Below are positions 44,966 through 53,631 of a stretch of 64,000 nucleotides of DNA, in pieces. The DNA comes from Moorella sp. Hama-1 (GTDB lineage Bacteria > Bacillota > DSM-521 > Neomoorellales > Neomoorellaceae), in the NCBI RefSeq assembly GCF_023734095.1, contig NZ_AP024620.1, positions 740,501 to 804,500 of the forward strand. The letters are read 5' to 3'. Each line of letters begins with the position of its first letter. Position 1 is the first letter of the stretch. Under the pieces are notes generated by a model. It saw only the letters and a program-made list of their open reading frames with translations, did no database searches and was not told the DNA's origin. The translations under genes were made by a program, and so were the position numbers.

Positions 44966-45979
44966 ATGAAAACCACTTGGCCAAACGAGGCCAAATATGA
45001 TATTGACGCAGCACTCATCATCGAAATGTATAGGAGTATGTTACGCATCAGGGAATTTGAGGAGAAGGTTGCAGAATTGCTAGAGATGGGAGAGATAAGG
45101 TGTCCCACTCATCTTTACATAGGACAAGAAGGCGTTGCTGTTGGAGTTTGCTCCGCCCTGCGCAAAGACGATTACGTTTTTGGTAATCATCGATCACATG
45201 GGCATTATCTCGCCAAAGGTGGCGATATGGCAAAATTGATGGCTGAATTATATTGTAAAGCCACAGGATGCTCAAAAGGGCGGGGCGGTTCAATGCACAT
45301 AATTGCCCCCGAGGTTGGTGTACTTGGGACAGTCCCGATGGTAGCAAGCACAATTCCCATTGCTGTTGGTTCAGCTCTAGCCTCTGTTCTTAAAGGTATT
45401 GACCGAATTTCGGTGACATTTTTTGGGGACGGCGCAACTGAAGAAGGATTGTTCCACGAGTCGCTTAACTTCGCTTCCTTAAAAAAACTTCCCGTAGTAT
45501 TCATATGTGAGAATAATTTCTATTCTAGCCATCTTCCCCTTCACGAGCGAAGATCTCTCGACTCTATCTATATGTTTGGTCTGCCCTACGGGATACCTTC
45601 TAAGCGTATAGATGGGAACGATGTTTTAGCTGTTTATTTTGCGATGAGAGAAGCAGTGAAACATGCTCGAAAGGGTGAGGGCCCTACACTGCTCGAATGT
45701 AGGACATATCGATGGCGTGGGCACGTTGGGCCAAAATGGGACCTTGACGTCGGTATTCGAGATAAGGCTGAACTGGACTACTGGATGTCCAGATGCCCTA
45801 TAAAGACATTGGAACGGAGAATTGTAAACGACGGGCTACTTTCGTATGAAGATTGTACTAATATAAAGCGCGAGGTTAAACAGGAGGTTGAGAAGTGCGT
45901 GGATTTTGCCCGGCAAAGCCCAGAACCTTCTGAGGATGACCTATTAAAGCATGTTTTTATAGATAGGAGAGATTCATAA
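44966..45979 (+). CDS. TPP-dependent dehydrogenase E1 component, alpha subunit
   Basis: 337 residues. The thiamine diphosphate motif is complete (FFGDGATEEGLFHESLNFAS, then ICENN). GNHRSHGHYLAKGGD and CSKGRGGSMHI are typical of pyruvate or acetoin dehydrogenase E1 alpha subunits. AGGGGA lies 9 bases before the ATG at 44966. There is no E2 or E3 gene nearby, so this pair probably decarboxylates a 2-keto acid and passes the activated aldehyde to some acceptor other than lipoate, perhaps a sugar. Confidence 0.88.
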   Translation: MKTTWPNEAKYDIDAALIIEMYRSMLRIREFEEKVAELLEMGEIRCPTHLYIGQEGVAVGVCSALRKDDYVFGNHRSHGHYLAKGGDMAKLMAELYCKATGCSKGRGGSMHIIAPEVGVLGTVPMVASTIPIAVGSALASVLKGIDRISVTFFGDGATEEGLFHESLNFASLKKLPVVFICENNFYSSHLPLHERRSLDSIYMFGLPYGIPSKRIDGNDVLAVYFAMREAVKHARKGEGPTLLECRTYRWRGHVGPKWDLDVGIRDKAELDYWMSRCPIKTLERRIVNDGLLSYEDCTNIKREVKQEVEKCVDFARQSPEPSEDDLLKHVFIDRRDS

Positions 45980-45981
45980 GC

Positions 45982-46965
45982 ATGAGGAGAATAAGCTATG
46001 CAAAAGCTATAAACGAAGCCTGCCATCAGTTAATGGAACATGATCCTCGGGTTATCATCCTGGGGCAGGGAGTGAATAATCCATGGTATGTGGGTACTAC
46101 CGCCATAGGGCTATACAATAGATTCGGGCCTAGTCGGGTTATTGATCCGCCCATTTCGGAAAATGGCATGAATGGTGTAGCCATAGGGGCAGCTCTTGCA
46201 GGTTTAAAGCCCATTGTTATACATCCCCGGTTAGATTTTTTACTGATGGGACTTGAGCAGCTAGTTAACGAAGCTGCGAACTGGGCATATGTATTTGGAG
46301 GTCAAATAGGCGTACAGCTAGTAGTCCGGGGCATCATTAATCGTGGAGGCGAACAGGGAGCCCAACATTCCCAGGCTTTGCAGGCCTTTTTTATGCACGT
46401 ACCGGGCCTAAAAGTTGTCATGCCTTCAAATCCACGGGACGCAAAGGGGCTTCTCGTTTCGGCCATTAACGATGGAAATCCCGTTATTTATATAGAAGAT
46501 CGGTGGTTGTACCATGAAACGGGTGAGGTTCCCGAGGAACTGTACGAAGTACCCATTGGAAAGGGAGTCATTCTCAGAAGAGGTCGGGATGTTACCATAG
46601 TTGCAACCTCGTACATGGTAAAGGTTTGCTTAGATGCTGCAGCAAAACTTCATGAGGTTGGAATTGATGTAGAAGTTATAGACATAAGATCATTAAAGCC
46701 ACTTGATGATGACCTTATTTGCTCATCTATTACTAAGACTGGCAAATTGATCATTGCCGATGCAGCTTGGAAAACAGGTGGTGTGGCGGCGGAAATAGCG
46801 GCTCGAGTAGTGGAGAAGGCTTTTGCCGCTCTTAAAGCACCTATCATGCGTGTTACGTTGCCGGATGCACCCGCACCTTCCAACAAGCTTCAGGAAAAGG
46901 TCTATTACCCTACAGCGGATACAGTAGTTAAAGCAGTAAATCAACTCCTATCGGCTTCTGAATAG
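45982..46965 (+). CDS. TPP-dependent dehydrogenase E1 component, beta subunit
   Basis: 327 residues. The start ISYAKAINEACHQLMEHDPR, the SENGMNGVAIGAALAGLKPI region and the C-terminal transketolase fold (VEVIDIRSLKPLDDDLI) match E1 beta subunits. It follows the alpha gene by 2 bp and must form the alpha2beta2 enzyme. Its position inside a polysaccharide cassette is the main clue to a sugar-modifying role. Confidence 0.88.
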   Translation: MRRISYAKAINEACHQLMEHDPRVIILGQGVNNPWYVGTTAIGLYNRFGPSRVIDPPISENGMNGVAIGAALAGLKPIVIHPRLDFLLMGLEQLVNEAANWAYVFGGQIGVQLVVRGIINRGGEQGAQHSQALQAFFMHVPGLKVVMPSNPRDAKGLLVSAINDGNPVIYIEDRWLYHETGEVPEELYEVPIGKGVILRRGRDVTIVATSYMVKVCLDAAAKLHEVGIDVEVIDIRSLKPLDDDLICSSITKTGKLIIADAAWKTGGVAAEIAARVVEKAFAALKAPIMRVTLPDAPAPSNKLQEKVYYPTADTVVKAVNQLLSASE

Positions 46966-46992
46966 AAGCCCTCATCTAAATAGTTCCCTTTT

Positions 46993-47604
46993 ATGAAGAA
47001 AAAAGTTCTCATAAGTTTAAGGAATACGCCCAATACATTAAATCATTACAATGTGCAATTGGCCGAGCTGTGTCGCAGCCTGCGCAACCAGGGGCGGGGT
47101 GAAGGGGGCGTCTGGTTAAACCACGAGCGCCTGGGCTATAACTACCGCCTGGACGAGCTTTCGGCGGCCTTAGGATTAGCGCAGATGGGCAGGATTGAGG
47201 AGATTATCACGAAAAGGCAGCAGGTAGCGGAGCTTTATAACCAGAGACTGGCGCAGATACCCGGCATCCGCTTGCCTTACATAGCGCCGGAAGTAACCCG
47301 CATGAGCTGGTTCGTCTACGTGATCCGGGTCGGCGTTGATGAGCCGGCGCCGGCCAGGCAGGTGGCGGTGCGTGAGCATGTCATGCAGCGCCTGCAGGCG
47401 GCGGGCATCGGCTGCCGTCCCTATTTTACCCCAATCCACCTGCAGCCCTTCTACCGCTCCCAGTTCGGTTATCGCGAAGGCGACTTTCCGGTAACGGAGG
47501 CTTTCGGCCGGACGAGCATTGCCATTCCTTTTTACAATAATTTAACGGCGGCAGAAATTGATTATGTCGTGGAGATCCTGCAGAAGGGACTGGAGGAATA
47601 TTAG
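46993..47604 (+). pseudogene. C-terminal half of a DegT-family aminotransferase
   Basis: A frame of 203 residues. From about residue 28 it matches the C-terminal part of DegT/PglE-like aminotransferases (LNHERLGYNYRLDELSAALG and AGIGCRPYFTPIHLQPFY). The PLP-binding lysine and the whole N-terminal domain are absent. The first 27 residues (MKKKVLISLRNTPNTLNHYN...) are AT-rich and unrelated. The composition switch near 47.08 kb marks the right edge of the AT-rich cassette, formed inside this gene. The protein cannot be an active aminotransferase. Confidence 0.78.
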
Positions 47605-47624
47605 AAAACCGGAGGAAAGAGGCC

Positions 47625-49538
47625 ATGAATAGAATTACCCGCACCCTGGCCTTGATAACCGTTGACGCTGTAGCAGTCAATGCTGCTTTGTTTTTAGCTT
47701 TATGGCTGCGCTTTGACGGCGTTATTAAACCTGCCTACATAAACGACGCCTTGCGAATAGCGCCCTTTGCCACCTGTATCTACATAGCTTCCTTTTACTT
47801 TTTCCGGCTGTACAATCGTCTCTGGCAGTATGCCAGCATCAACGAGCTGCTGGCCATCGTCACGGCTACCCTGGCAGGCTCCATGGCCGGCGTTTCCCTG
47901 GCCTATTTCCGCATGGCTGCCGGTACCTTCCCCCTGCCGCGCAGCATTTTTGTGCTGTGGACGATCTTAATTATCGCCCTGGTGGGCCTTTCCCGCCTTT
48001 CCTGGCGCCTTTTCCGCGAGTACCGCTTCCCGGTAGCGCGCAATGGTGGACGGGCCGTGCTGATCGTCGGCGCCGGGGATGCGGGGGCCATGGTGGCCCG
48101 TGAATTCCGCAGTCGCAGTAATGATTACGGCAGCGAGGCGCACCCCGTAGGTTTTGTCGATGACGATCCCCATAAGCAGGGCCGCACCCTGTACGGCCTG
48201 CCGGTCCTGGGCACCAGGGATGATATACCCCGGCTGGTGGAGGAGCTTAGTGTTGAAGAAATCGTCATCGCCATGCCTTCGGTGCGGGGCCGGGTTATCC
48301 GGGAGATCGTGGAGATCTGCCACGGTACCGGCGCCGCTTTACGCATCCTGCCGGGCATCTATGACCTGCTGGACGGCACCGTAAAGGTCGATCCTATCCG
48401 CGAGGTAAGGATTGAAGATATCCTGGGCCGGGAGCCGGTCCGGGTGGACCTGGCGGCCATGGCCGGTTACCTGGCGGGGGAAACGGTCCTGGTGACCGGC
48501 GCCGGCGGTTCCATCGGTTCGGAACTCTGCCGCCAGGTGGCCGGCTTCGGCCCCGCGCTGCTGATTTTGCTGGGCCACGGCGAGAACAGTATTTATGAAA
48601 TCCACCAGGAGTTAAGCCGCAATTTCCCGGATATCAAGCTCGTCCAGGCTGTTGTAGATGTGAAGGACGAGGCTGCCGTTGACCAGCTTTTCCGGAAGTA
48701 TAAGCCGGCGGTGGTTTTCCACGCTGCCGCCCACAAGCATGTGCCGCTGATGGAAATGAACCCCGCCGAGGCCATTAAGAACAACGTCCTGGGAACGCGG
48801 GTAGTGGCCCGGGCGGCGGATAAGCATCGCAGCAAGGTTTTCGTCCTGATTTCCACGGATAAAGCCGTCAATCCTACCAGTATCATGGGGGCATCGAAGC
48901 GGGTAGCGGAGATGGTGGTCCAGGAAATGGCCCGGCGGAGTAAAACCCGTTTCGCGGCCGTGCGTTTTGGGAATGTTTTAGGCAGCCGCGGCAGTGTGGT
49001 ACCTTTATTCCAGCGCCAGATTGCCGCCGGGGGGCCGGTGACGGTGACCCACCCGGAGATGACCCGCTACTTTATGACCATCCCCGAGGCGGTGCAGCTG
49101 GTCATCCAGGCCGGCGCCCTGGTCCGGGGCGGGGAGATCTTCGTCCTGGATATGGGCGAGCCGGTGAAAATAGTAGACCTGGCGCGGAGCATGATTATCC
49201 TGTCCGGTTACGAACCGGAAAGGGATATTGAAATCGTCTTTACCGGCATCCGGCCGGGGGAGAAGCTCTATGAAGAGATCCTGACGGCCGGGGAGGGAGT
49301 CAACGCCACTTCCCACGAGCGCATCTTTATTGCCCGGCCGGAGGAATTCGACGCCGCCGGGCTGGAGCGTTTCCTGTGGCTAGTTTCCCAGCCCGGCTGG
49401 CGCGCCGACATGGCCGGGGGGGAAGAATTGCTGCGCCTGGTCCTGCCGGGCTTCCGGGTGGAAAAGGGGCAGGAACTCGTGCAGGTGGGGGAGGTGGTTA
49501 GCTTTGGCAAAGAAGTTATACGAGGACATGCTCTTTAA
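47625..49538 (+). CDS. capD: CapD-type membrane nucleotide-sugar dehydratase/epimerase
   Basis: 637 residues. Four N-terminal membrane helices (residues ~10-115) are followed by a first Rossmann domain (VLIVGAGDAGAMVAREF) and a second SDR domain with TGAGGSIGSELCRQV and LISTDKAVNPTSIMGASKR, the pattern of UDP-HexNAc 4,6-dehydratases such as PglF/CapD. The end GEKLYEEILTAGEG and [17 protein letters not shown] recurs in three fragments downstream. The last ~15 residues (VSFGKEVIRGHAL) replace the usual end 'QVG' and overlap the next gene, so the 3' end was probably rebuilt at the junction near 49.5 kb. It likely makes a 4-keto-6-deoxy amino sugar. Confidence 0.9.
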   Translation: MNRITRTLALITVDAVAVNAALFLALWLRFDGVIKPAYINDALRIAPFATCIYIASFYFFRLYNRLWQYASINELLAIVTATLAGSMAGVSLAYFRMAAGTFPLPRSIFVLWTILIIALVGLSRLSWRLFREYRFPVARNGGRAVLIVGAGDAGAMVAREFRSRSNDYGSEAHPVGFVDDDPHKQGRTLYGLPVLGTRDDIPRLVEELSVEEIVIAMPSVRGRVIREIVEICHGTGAALRILPGIYDLLDGTVKVDPIREVRIEDILGREPVRVDLAAMAGYLAGETVLVTGAGGSIGSELCRQVAGFGPALLILLGHGENSIYEIHQELSRNFPDIKLVQAVVDVKDEAAVDQLFRKYKPAVVFHAAAHKHVPLMEMNPAEAIKNNVLGTRVVARAADKHRSKVFVLISTDKAVNPTSIMGASKRVAEMVVQEMARRSKTRFAAVRFGNVLGSRGSVVPLFQRQIAAGGPVTVTHPEMTRYFMTIPEAVQLVIQAGALVRGGEIFVLDMGEPVKIVDLARSMIILSGYEPERDIEIVFTGIRPGEKLYEEILTAGEGVNATSHERIFIARPEEFDAAGLERFLWLVSQPGWRADMAGGEELLRLVLPGFRVEKGQELVQVGEVVSFGKEVIRGHAL

Positions 49539-50592
49539 AATGATTGCAGAGAAAAGCAGGGAACGTTTGCTTGAGTTCCTGGCAGCCCTGCCTCCAGAAA
49601 CAGACAGGAACTTTGAACTATATCTCACTAAAATGGCCCAGAAAATACCTGATATTAATGGCCTGCTAACGGAAGTCCTCGAAAAGCCTCCAGTGACGGG
49701 AGAGGAAAAAGCAGACCCGATAGCCTTCGCCTGCTTCTTTGCCCTGAATATCTATTACCGTCATAGGAGAGACATAACAAAAGTCCATGATATTATAGAG
49801 AAATATAGGCACCGCTTCAGTCATCATCCCATGTTTCCCCACGTTGTATCCCTTTATTATAGAAGCACTGGCAGTATCAAAGACCTAAAAACAGCGTTAG
49901 ACTATGCTCAGCAGGCTGCTCAACTGATGCCGGAAAATCCAGGCGTCCAGCACAGCCTGGCCGAAGCCTTAATTAATTTGATGGATGAAGGGGAAATCGA
50001 AAAATCGGAAGCCAATTTAAACAGGGCCGAGGAAGCCATTAATAAAGCCATTATGCTGGAGGCAACCTATCCTAAATTTTATAGTACCAGGGGGAGATTG
50101 TTGGCTCTTAAAGGGATGTTCAAGGAAGCCCGGGAAGCAGTAGAGCAGGCGATAGATATGGAAGACTCCACAGCTCATGATTACCCCATTCGCTACAGCG
50201 GGTATCAAGATATTTTAGGGAAAATAAGGCAAATGGAGTTTTCCCGGCAGGTTGATAAGAAGCTGGCTGAAGCGGAAGGAAAAATTAATAAAGCAAGGCA
50301 GGAAACAGAGGAGCAGCTTAAACAATTCCGGGTGCAGAATTTGGAGTTTTTGGGCTTGTTTGCAGCCATTATTTCCTTTACAGTGGGCAGTATTCAATTT
50401 GTTTCCAGGTTGACCTTTGAGCAAGGAGTGATTTTGCTATTAATTTTTACCGGCAGTTTATTATACATTTATAGTGGGTTAAGTATAGTATTACACGGCA
50501 GAGCATATCTGTCTAGGACTATAATAGTACTGGCCCTGGCCCTCATTTTGTTTTTTGTTTCTCTGGCCTTCAAAGGAGTTCTGGTTAAATAA
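49504..50592 (+). CDS. TPR-repeat membrane protein
   Basis: 362 residues. The middle holds tetratricopeptide-like helices (PMFPHVVSLYYRSTGSIKDL, VQHSLAEALINLMD, YPKFYSTRGRLLALKGMF), then a charged coiled coil (QVDKKLAEAEGKINKARQET) and two or three membrane segments at the C-terminus (VILLLIFTGSLLYIY, IIVLALALILFFVSLAFKG). So a cytoplasmic sensor part is anchored at the inner membrane. The start is TTG with a GGGGGAGG site. Its stop overlaps the PP2C ATG as TAATG. I do not recognise the family. Confidence 0.75.
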   Translation: MAKKLYEDMLFKMIAEKSRERLLEFLAALPPETDRNFELYLTKMAQKIPDINGLLTEVLEKPPVTGEEKADPIAFACFFALNIYYRHRRDITKVHDIIEKYRHRFSHHPMFPHVVSLYYRSTGSIKDLKTALDYAQQAAQLMPENPGVQHSLAEALINLMDEGEIEKSEANLNRAEEAINKAIMLEATYPKFYSTRGRLLALKGMFKEAREAVEQAIDMEDSTAHDYPIRYSGYQDILGKIRQMEFSRQVDKKLAEAEGKINKARQETEEQLKQFRVQNLEFLGLFAAIISFTVGSIQFVSRLTFEQGVILLLIFTGSLLYIYSGLSIVLHGRAYLSRTIIVLALALILFFVSLAFKGVLVK

Positions 50593-51464
50593 TGAAAGTA
50601 ATACGTTTAGAAGCGATTTCTTTAGCCGGGAGCGACATAAATGAAGACCTGTACGGTTATGACGCTCAAGCTTTCTGGGTAATGGATGGCGCCACAGCTT
50701 TAGTTACACCGTATACCGGAGATGCTGCCGCGGAAGTTTGCTGGTTGATAAATAAGGTGGATGGAATTATAAGGAGCGGGATTAAGGAACGAAACGCCGC
50801 TTTGCCAGAAATAATGAGTATGGCTGCCTTGACGGTAAGGCAGGAGTTAGCTGGCAATGAAAATCGGCAGCCCTGGGAATTTCCGAGTTGCAGTATAGCG
50901 CTGGCAAGGGTAAACAAGGATTTTCTTGAATATTTCTTGCTCGGCGATGTGACCCTGGCTTTTAAATCCGGTGAAGAATTGAGGGTCATCAGCGATGATG
51001 CCATAAGAAAACTTGATGCAAAGGCGATTAAAGAAAAATTGCGTTTCCAGGCGGAAGGATTGACTTCTGCCGCCGCCAGGCAGGCCATACTCCCGATTTT
51101 GCGCCGGCACCGGTCCTTGATGAACACACCTGGCGGGTATTGGATTTTCAATGGCAGCCCCGAAGCGATTAAGAATGCCCTGACAGGAACGATTAATTTG
51201 GATAAGGGCAGTGAGTTTATTTTGGCAACAGACGGTTTCGCCAGGCTGGTTGACACTTTTCATGTATATCCTACCTGGGGCTTTTTGTTTCATGACCTGA
51301 AAAAAAGTTCCCTCACTGAATTGGCCGAACGGCTCCGGCAGCTAGAACAAGACGACCTGGAATGCCTGCAGTACCCCCGCTTTAGCCCCCACGATGATGC
51401 TACGGCTTTATATGTAGAGTTGGGGCATGAAGCCGAAAGGCGCACCTCATCAACCTCTGCATAA
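50592..51464 (+). CDS. PP2C-like phosphatase domain protein
   Basis: 290 residues. NEDLYGYDAQAFWVMDGATAL matches the PP2C motif with metal-binding Asp-Gly, LLGDVTLAF and ATDGFARLVDTF are later PP2C motifs, and FSPHDDATALYVEL is the C-terminal metal-binding 'DDAT' box. It should remove phosphate from serine or threonine, probably on a partner. Translational coupling to the TPR-membrane protein suggests a two-protein signalling or defence module; this is inference. Confidence 0.8.
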   Translation: MKVIRLEAISLAGSDINEDLYGYDAQAFWVMDGATALVTPYTGDAAAEVCWLINKVDGIIRSGIKERNAALPEIMSMAALTVRQELAGNENRQPWEFPSCSIALARVNKDFLEYFLLGDVTLAFKSGEELRVISDDAIRKLDAKAIKEKLRFQAEGLTSAAARQAILPILRRHRSLMNTPGGYWIFNGSPEAIKNALTGTINLDKGSEFILATDGFARLVDTFHVYPTWGFLFHDLKKSSLTELAERLRQLEQDDLECLQYPRFSPHDDATALYVELGHEAERRTSSTSA

Positions 51465-51479
51465 GGACGGCTGGTAGGC

Positions 51480-51855
51480 GGCCCTATTTGATTGAGCGTC
51501 TACGGCACGGACTATCCCACCCCTGATGGCCTCTGCATCCGCGACTACATCCACGTCGATGACCTGGCGGCAGCCCACGTCCTGGCCCTGGAAGCCCTGG
51601 AGCAGGGCAGCCCTAAGGCGGCCTATAACCTGGGCAGCGGCCGGGGTTATTCGGTTCTGGAGGTAATCCGGGCGGCGGAAAAAGTGACGGGGAAAAAGGT
51701 GCCCTACCGTGTCGGTCCCCGGCGGCCCGGCGGTGCTGGTAGCTTCGGCAGAAAAAGCCATGGCAGAGTTAGGCTGGCAACCGCGATATACAGAACTGGA
51801 GGACATCATTGCTACGGCCTGGCAGTGGCACCGCCGCAGGCCGCGGGTATCTTAA
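51480..51855 (+). pseudogene. galE C-terminal fragment 1 (frameshifted)
   Basis: It reads [37 protein letters not shown] and [20 protein letters not shown], then, after a frameshift near 51.72 kb, [20 protein letters not shown] and a stop at 51853. This is the C-terminal half of UDP-glucose 4-epimerase. The NAD-binding half is missing, so it is inactive. It begins right after the PP2C gene, with no spacer that looks like a normal promoter. Confidence 0.85.
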
Positions 51856-51864
51856 AGGACCATC

Positions 51865-51896
51865 GACCGGCCTGCTTAAACCCGGCCGGTCTTTGA
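51865..51896 (+). terminator. Hairpin terminator after galE fragment 1
   Basis: A perfect stem GACCGGCC/GGCCGGTC (51865-51872 with 51884-51891) is followed by TTTG. It lies 10 bp past the galE-frame stop. Confidence 0.55.
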
Positions 51897-52150
51897 TGCC
51901 AGGGCGACCTTAAGCTCAGGTCTGGAGGTTAAGTATCGATGTTTAAGGGCAAGAACCCTTAGCAGTTCAGCCTCGCTGGTGATGTCAGGTATCTTTTCAG
52001 CCAGGTCATCTGGCTGCTCCACTAATAAAGTCTTTATCTTCGCTTCCACTTCGGGAGACGTGGTACCTAGGCGTTTCCTTAACTGTCTTAAAAGGATTCC
52101 TGCCGGCCCTGCTGCTAGCCTTTTAAATACTAGGATGTGGATAATTCCAT
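51876..52150 (-). pseudogene. C-terminal fragment of an Rpn/DUF4351-type protein
   Basis: On the minus strand an open frame reads LLRQLRKRLGTTSPEVEAKI, KTLLVEQPDDLAEKIPDITS and EAELLRVLALKHRYL. This resembles the DUF4351-type C-terminal tail found on Rpn/PD-(D/E)XK transposase-like nucleases. A ribosome site plus ATG (AAGGAGG, then ATGGAATTATCC) lies on the minus strand near 52.15 kb in another frame, which suggests a second truncated gene start fused to it. An N-terminal Rpn fragment is found separately at 55235-55459. Confidence 0.5.
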
Positions 52151-52434
52151 AATCCGTTGCACCTCCTTGGGTTGGATTTTTTTGGCAGCTTCTGTTGTAG
52201 AGATTTTTCTTCTTGGGCGCTAAGAGAATTAAAATAAAGGAAAACGCCTTTTAAATGGTGTAGCTATAAATTTTATTTGCCAACAATTTCCTTATGAAGT
52301 GGTTAGAGCTGTTTTTCTTGTGCCCGGCCGGAGTTATCCGTACGACATTACTAATATTCCCCCGGTACAAATTCAAATATGCGTAAAAGAAGAGCGGTGT
52401 ATAAAATCTATTGAGCAATGGAGGTGCAGTAACG

Positions 52435-52668
52435 GTGGATTTTAAAGAAGTAGTTGAGCAGATAAACCAATATCTTGCCCGGGTAACTATTGAACAATTT
52501 GAGAGTGATTTACAGAAAGCCGGGATTGAGCAATGTCCCGATATTGGGGAGGAAGCAGATTGTGAATGGCAACCCGAAAGGCTAATCGTTGAATATAGTG
52601 TTCTTGAGGAACCATATAGCGACTTGACAAATGGTTATATTGCTATTGCAAATGGTGAGGCGGCATGA
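52435..52668 (+). CDS. Small protein paired with a SecB-like gene
   Basis: 77 residues starting VDFKEVVEQINQYLARVTIE, with QFESDLQKAGIEQCPD in the middle. Small proteins of this pattern occur beside SecB-like or toxin genes. The GTG at 52435 has GGAGGTG 8 bases upstream; a TTG 24 bp earlier is in frame. It overlaps the SecB-like start by 4 bp (ATGA at 52665). I cannot give a function; an antitoxin-like role is a guess based on layout. Confidence 0.65.
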   Translation: MDFKEVVEQINQYLARVTIEQFESDLQKAGIEQCPDIGEEADCEWQPERLIVEYSVLEEPYSDLTNGYIAIANGEAA

Positions 52669-53096
52669 TAGACAAGTCTATAGAGAGCCAGTTAATTTTT
52701 CGTGGGTATAAAGTATTACATTTATCTTATAAATTAAATTAGAACTTCAAGTCACTGAAGAATAAGTCTATACCGCTAGAGTTCAAAGTATGGAGTGAAT
52801 CAACTGTTGATGAAACAAATAATGAGATTACCGTTGATCTATTTTGCAATATATTTGAAGAAAGCCCCGAAAAAGATAATCCATTTCACTTAGAAGTTAA
52901 TTTACGGGGCTGGTTTAAAACTAACTCTACTGTTGAAAAGAATGAGTTGTATCGTTATGCAGAAATTAACGCCCCGGCTATTCTTTTTCCCTTCTTGAGA
53001 ACAGTTGTTTCGAGTATTACTATGGCTGCAAATGTTCCACCCGTAATACTTCCATTAGTTAACATCAATCGTTTAAATGAGCTTCAAAAACAATAA
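52665..53096 (+). pseudogene. SecB-like chaperone with one in-frame amber codon
   Basis: Reading from ATG 52665 to TAA 53094-53096 gives 143 codons interrupted only by TAG at 52740-52742 (codon 26). The protein after the stop has the SecB-like fold text IPLEFKVWSESTVD, HLEVNLRGWFKTNS and the strongly conserved AILFPFLRTVVSSITMAANV followed by PPVILPLVNI. SecB-like proteins act as export chaperones or as the chaperone in toxin-antitoxin-chaperone modules. The rest of the frame is undamaged, so the stop is recent, suppressible or regulatory. Confidence 0.75.
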
Positions 53097-53133
53097 GAAT
53101 CGCGCAATGGTCACTGAGTTAAAATAGTACTTA

Positions 53134-53257
53134 GAAACAAGAAGTCGTTATGGAAGTTCGCCAGGCGAAAGGGAATAAATTTACTATCCTGCAGATTGAG
53201 AGCGCTTATTTACAAATGCAAGAGTGGGGCATGCTATCGCCGGATGGAGAGGCGTAA
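53134..53257 (+). pseudogene. 3' fragment of a DUF4065 gene
   Basis: About 36 codons, reading [20 protein letters not shown] then [15 protein letters not shown] and stop, are nearly identical to the end of the intact DUF4065 gene at 60576-61100. The fragment is joined directly to a capD fragment at 53258, and the same join is found at 61.1 kb. Confidence 0.85.
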
Positions 53258-53609
53258 AGCGCAACGTCCTGGGCAGCCGGGGCAGCGTGGTACCTTTATT
53301 CCAGCGCCAGATTGCCGCCGGGGGGCCGGTGACGGTGACCCACCCGGAGATGACCCGCTACTTCATGACCATCCCCGAGGCAGTGCAACTTGTCATCCAG
53401 GCTGGCGCCCTTGTCCTAATGCCACTTCCCACGAGCGGATTTTCATTGCCCGGCCGGAGGAATTCGACACCGCCAGGCTGAAGCGCTTCATGTGGCTGGT
53501 CTCCCAGCCCGGCTGGCGGGCCGACATGGCCGGGGTGGAAGAACTGCTGCGCTTGGTTCTGCCGGGCTTTCGGGTAAAGAAGGGACAGGAAATGGTACAG
53601 GTGGGTTAG
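53258..53609 (+). pseudogene. capD 3' fragment A (internal deletion)
   Basis: The frame [20 protein letters not shown] and [19 protein letters not shown] matches capD from about codon 450. After AGALV it jumps, with a change of frame, to the region NATSHERIF and [20 protein letters not shown], and ends VKKGQEMVQVG. About 150-200 bp between the two parts are missing. The fragment ends just before the DUF218 gene. Confidence 0.88.
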
Positions 53610-53631
53610 GTTGTTTACTGTGTACCACAAT

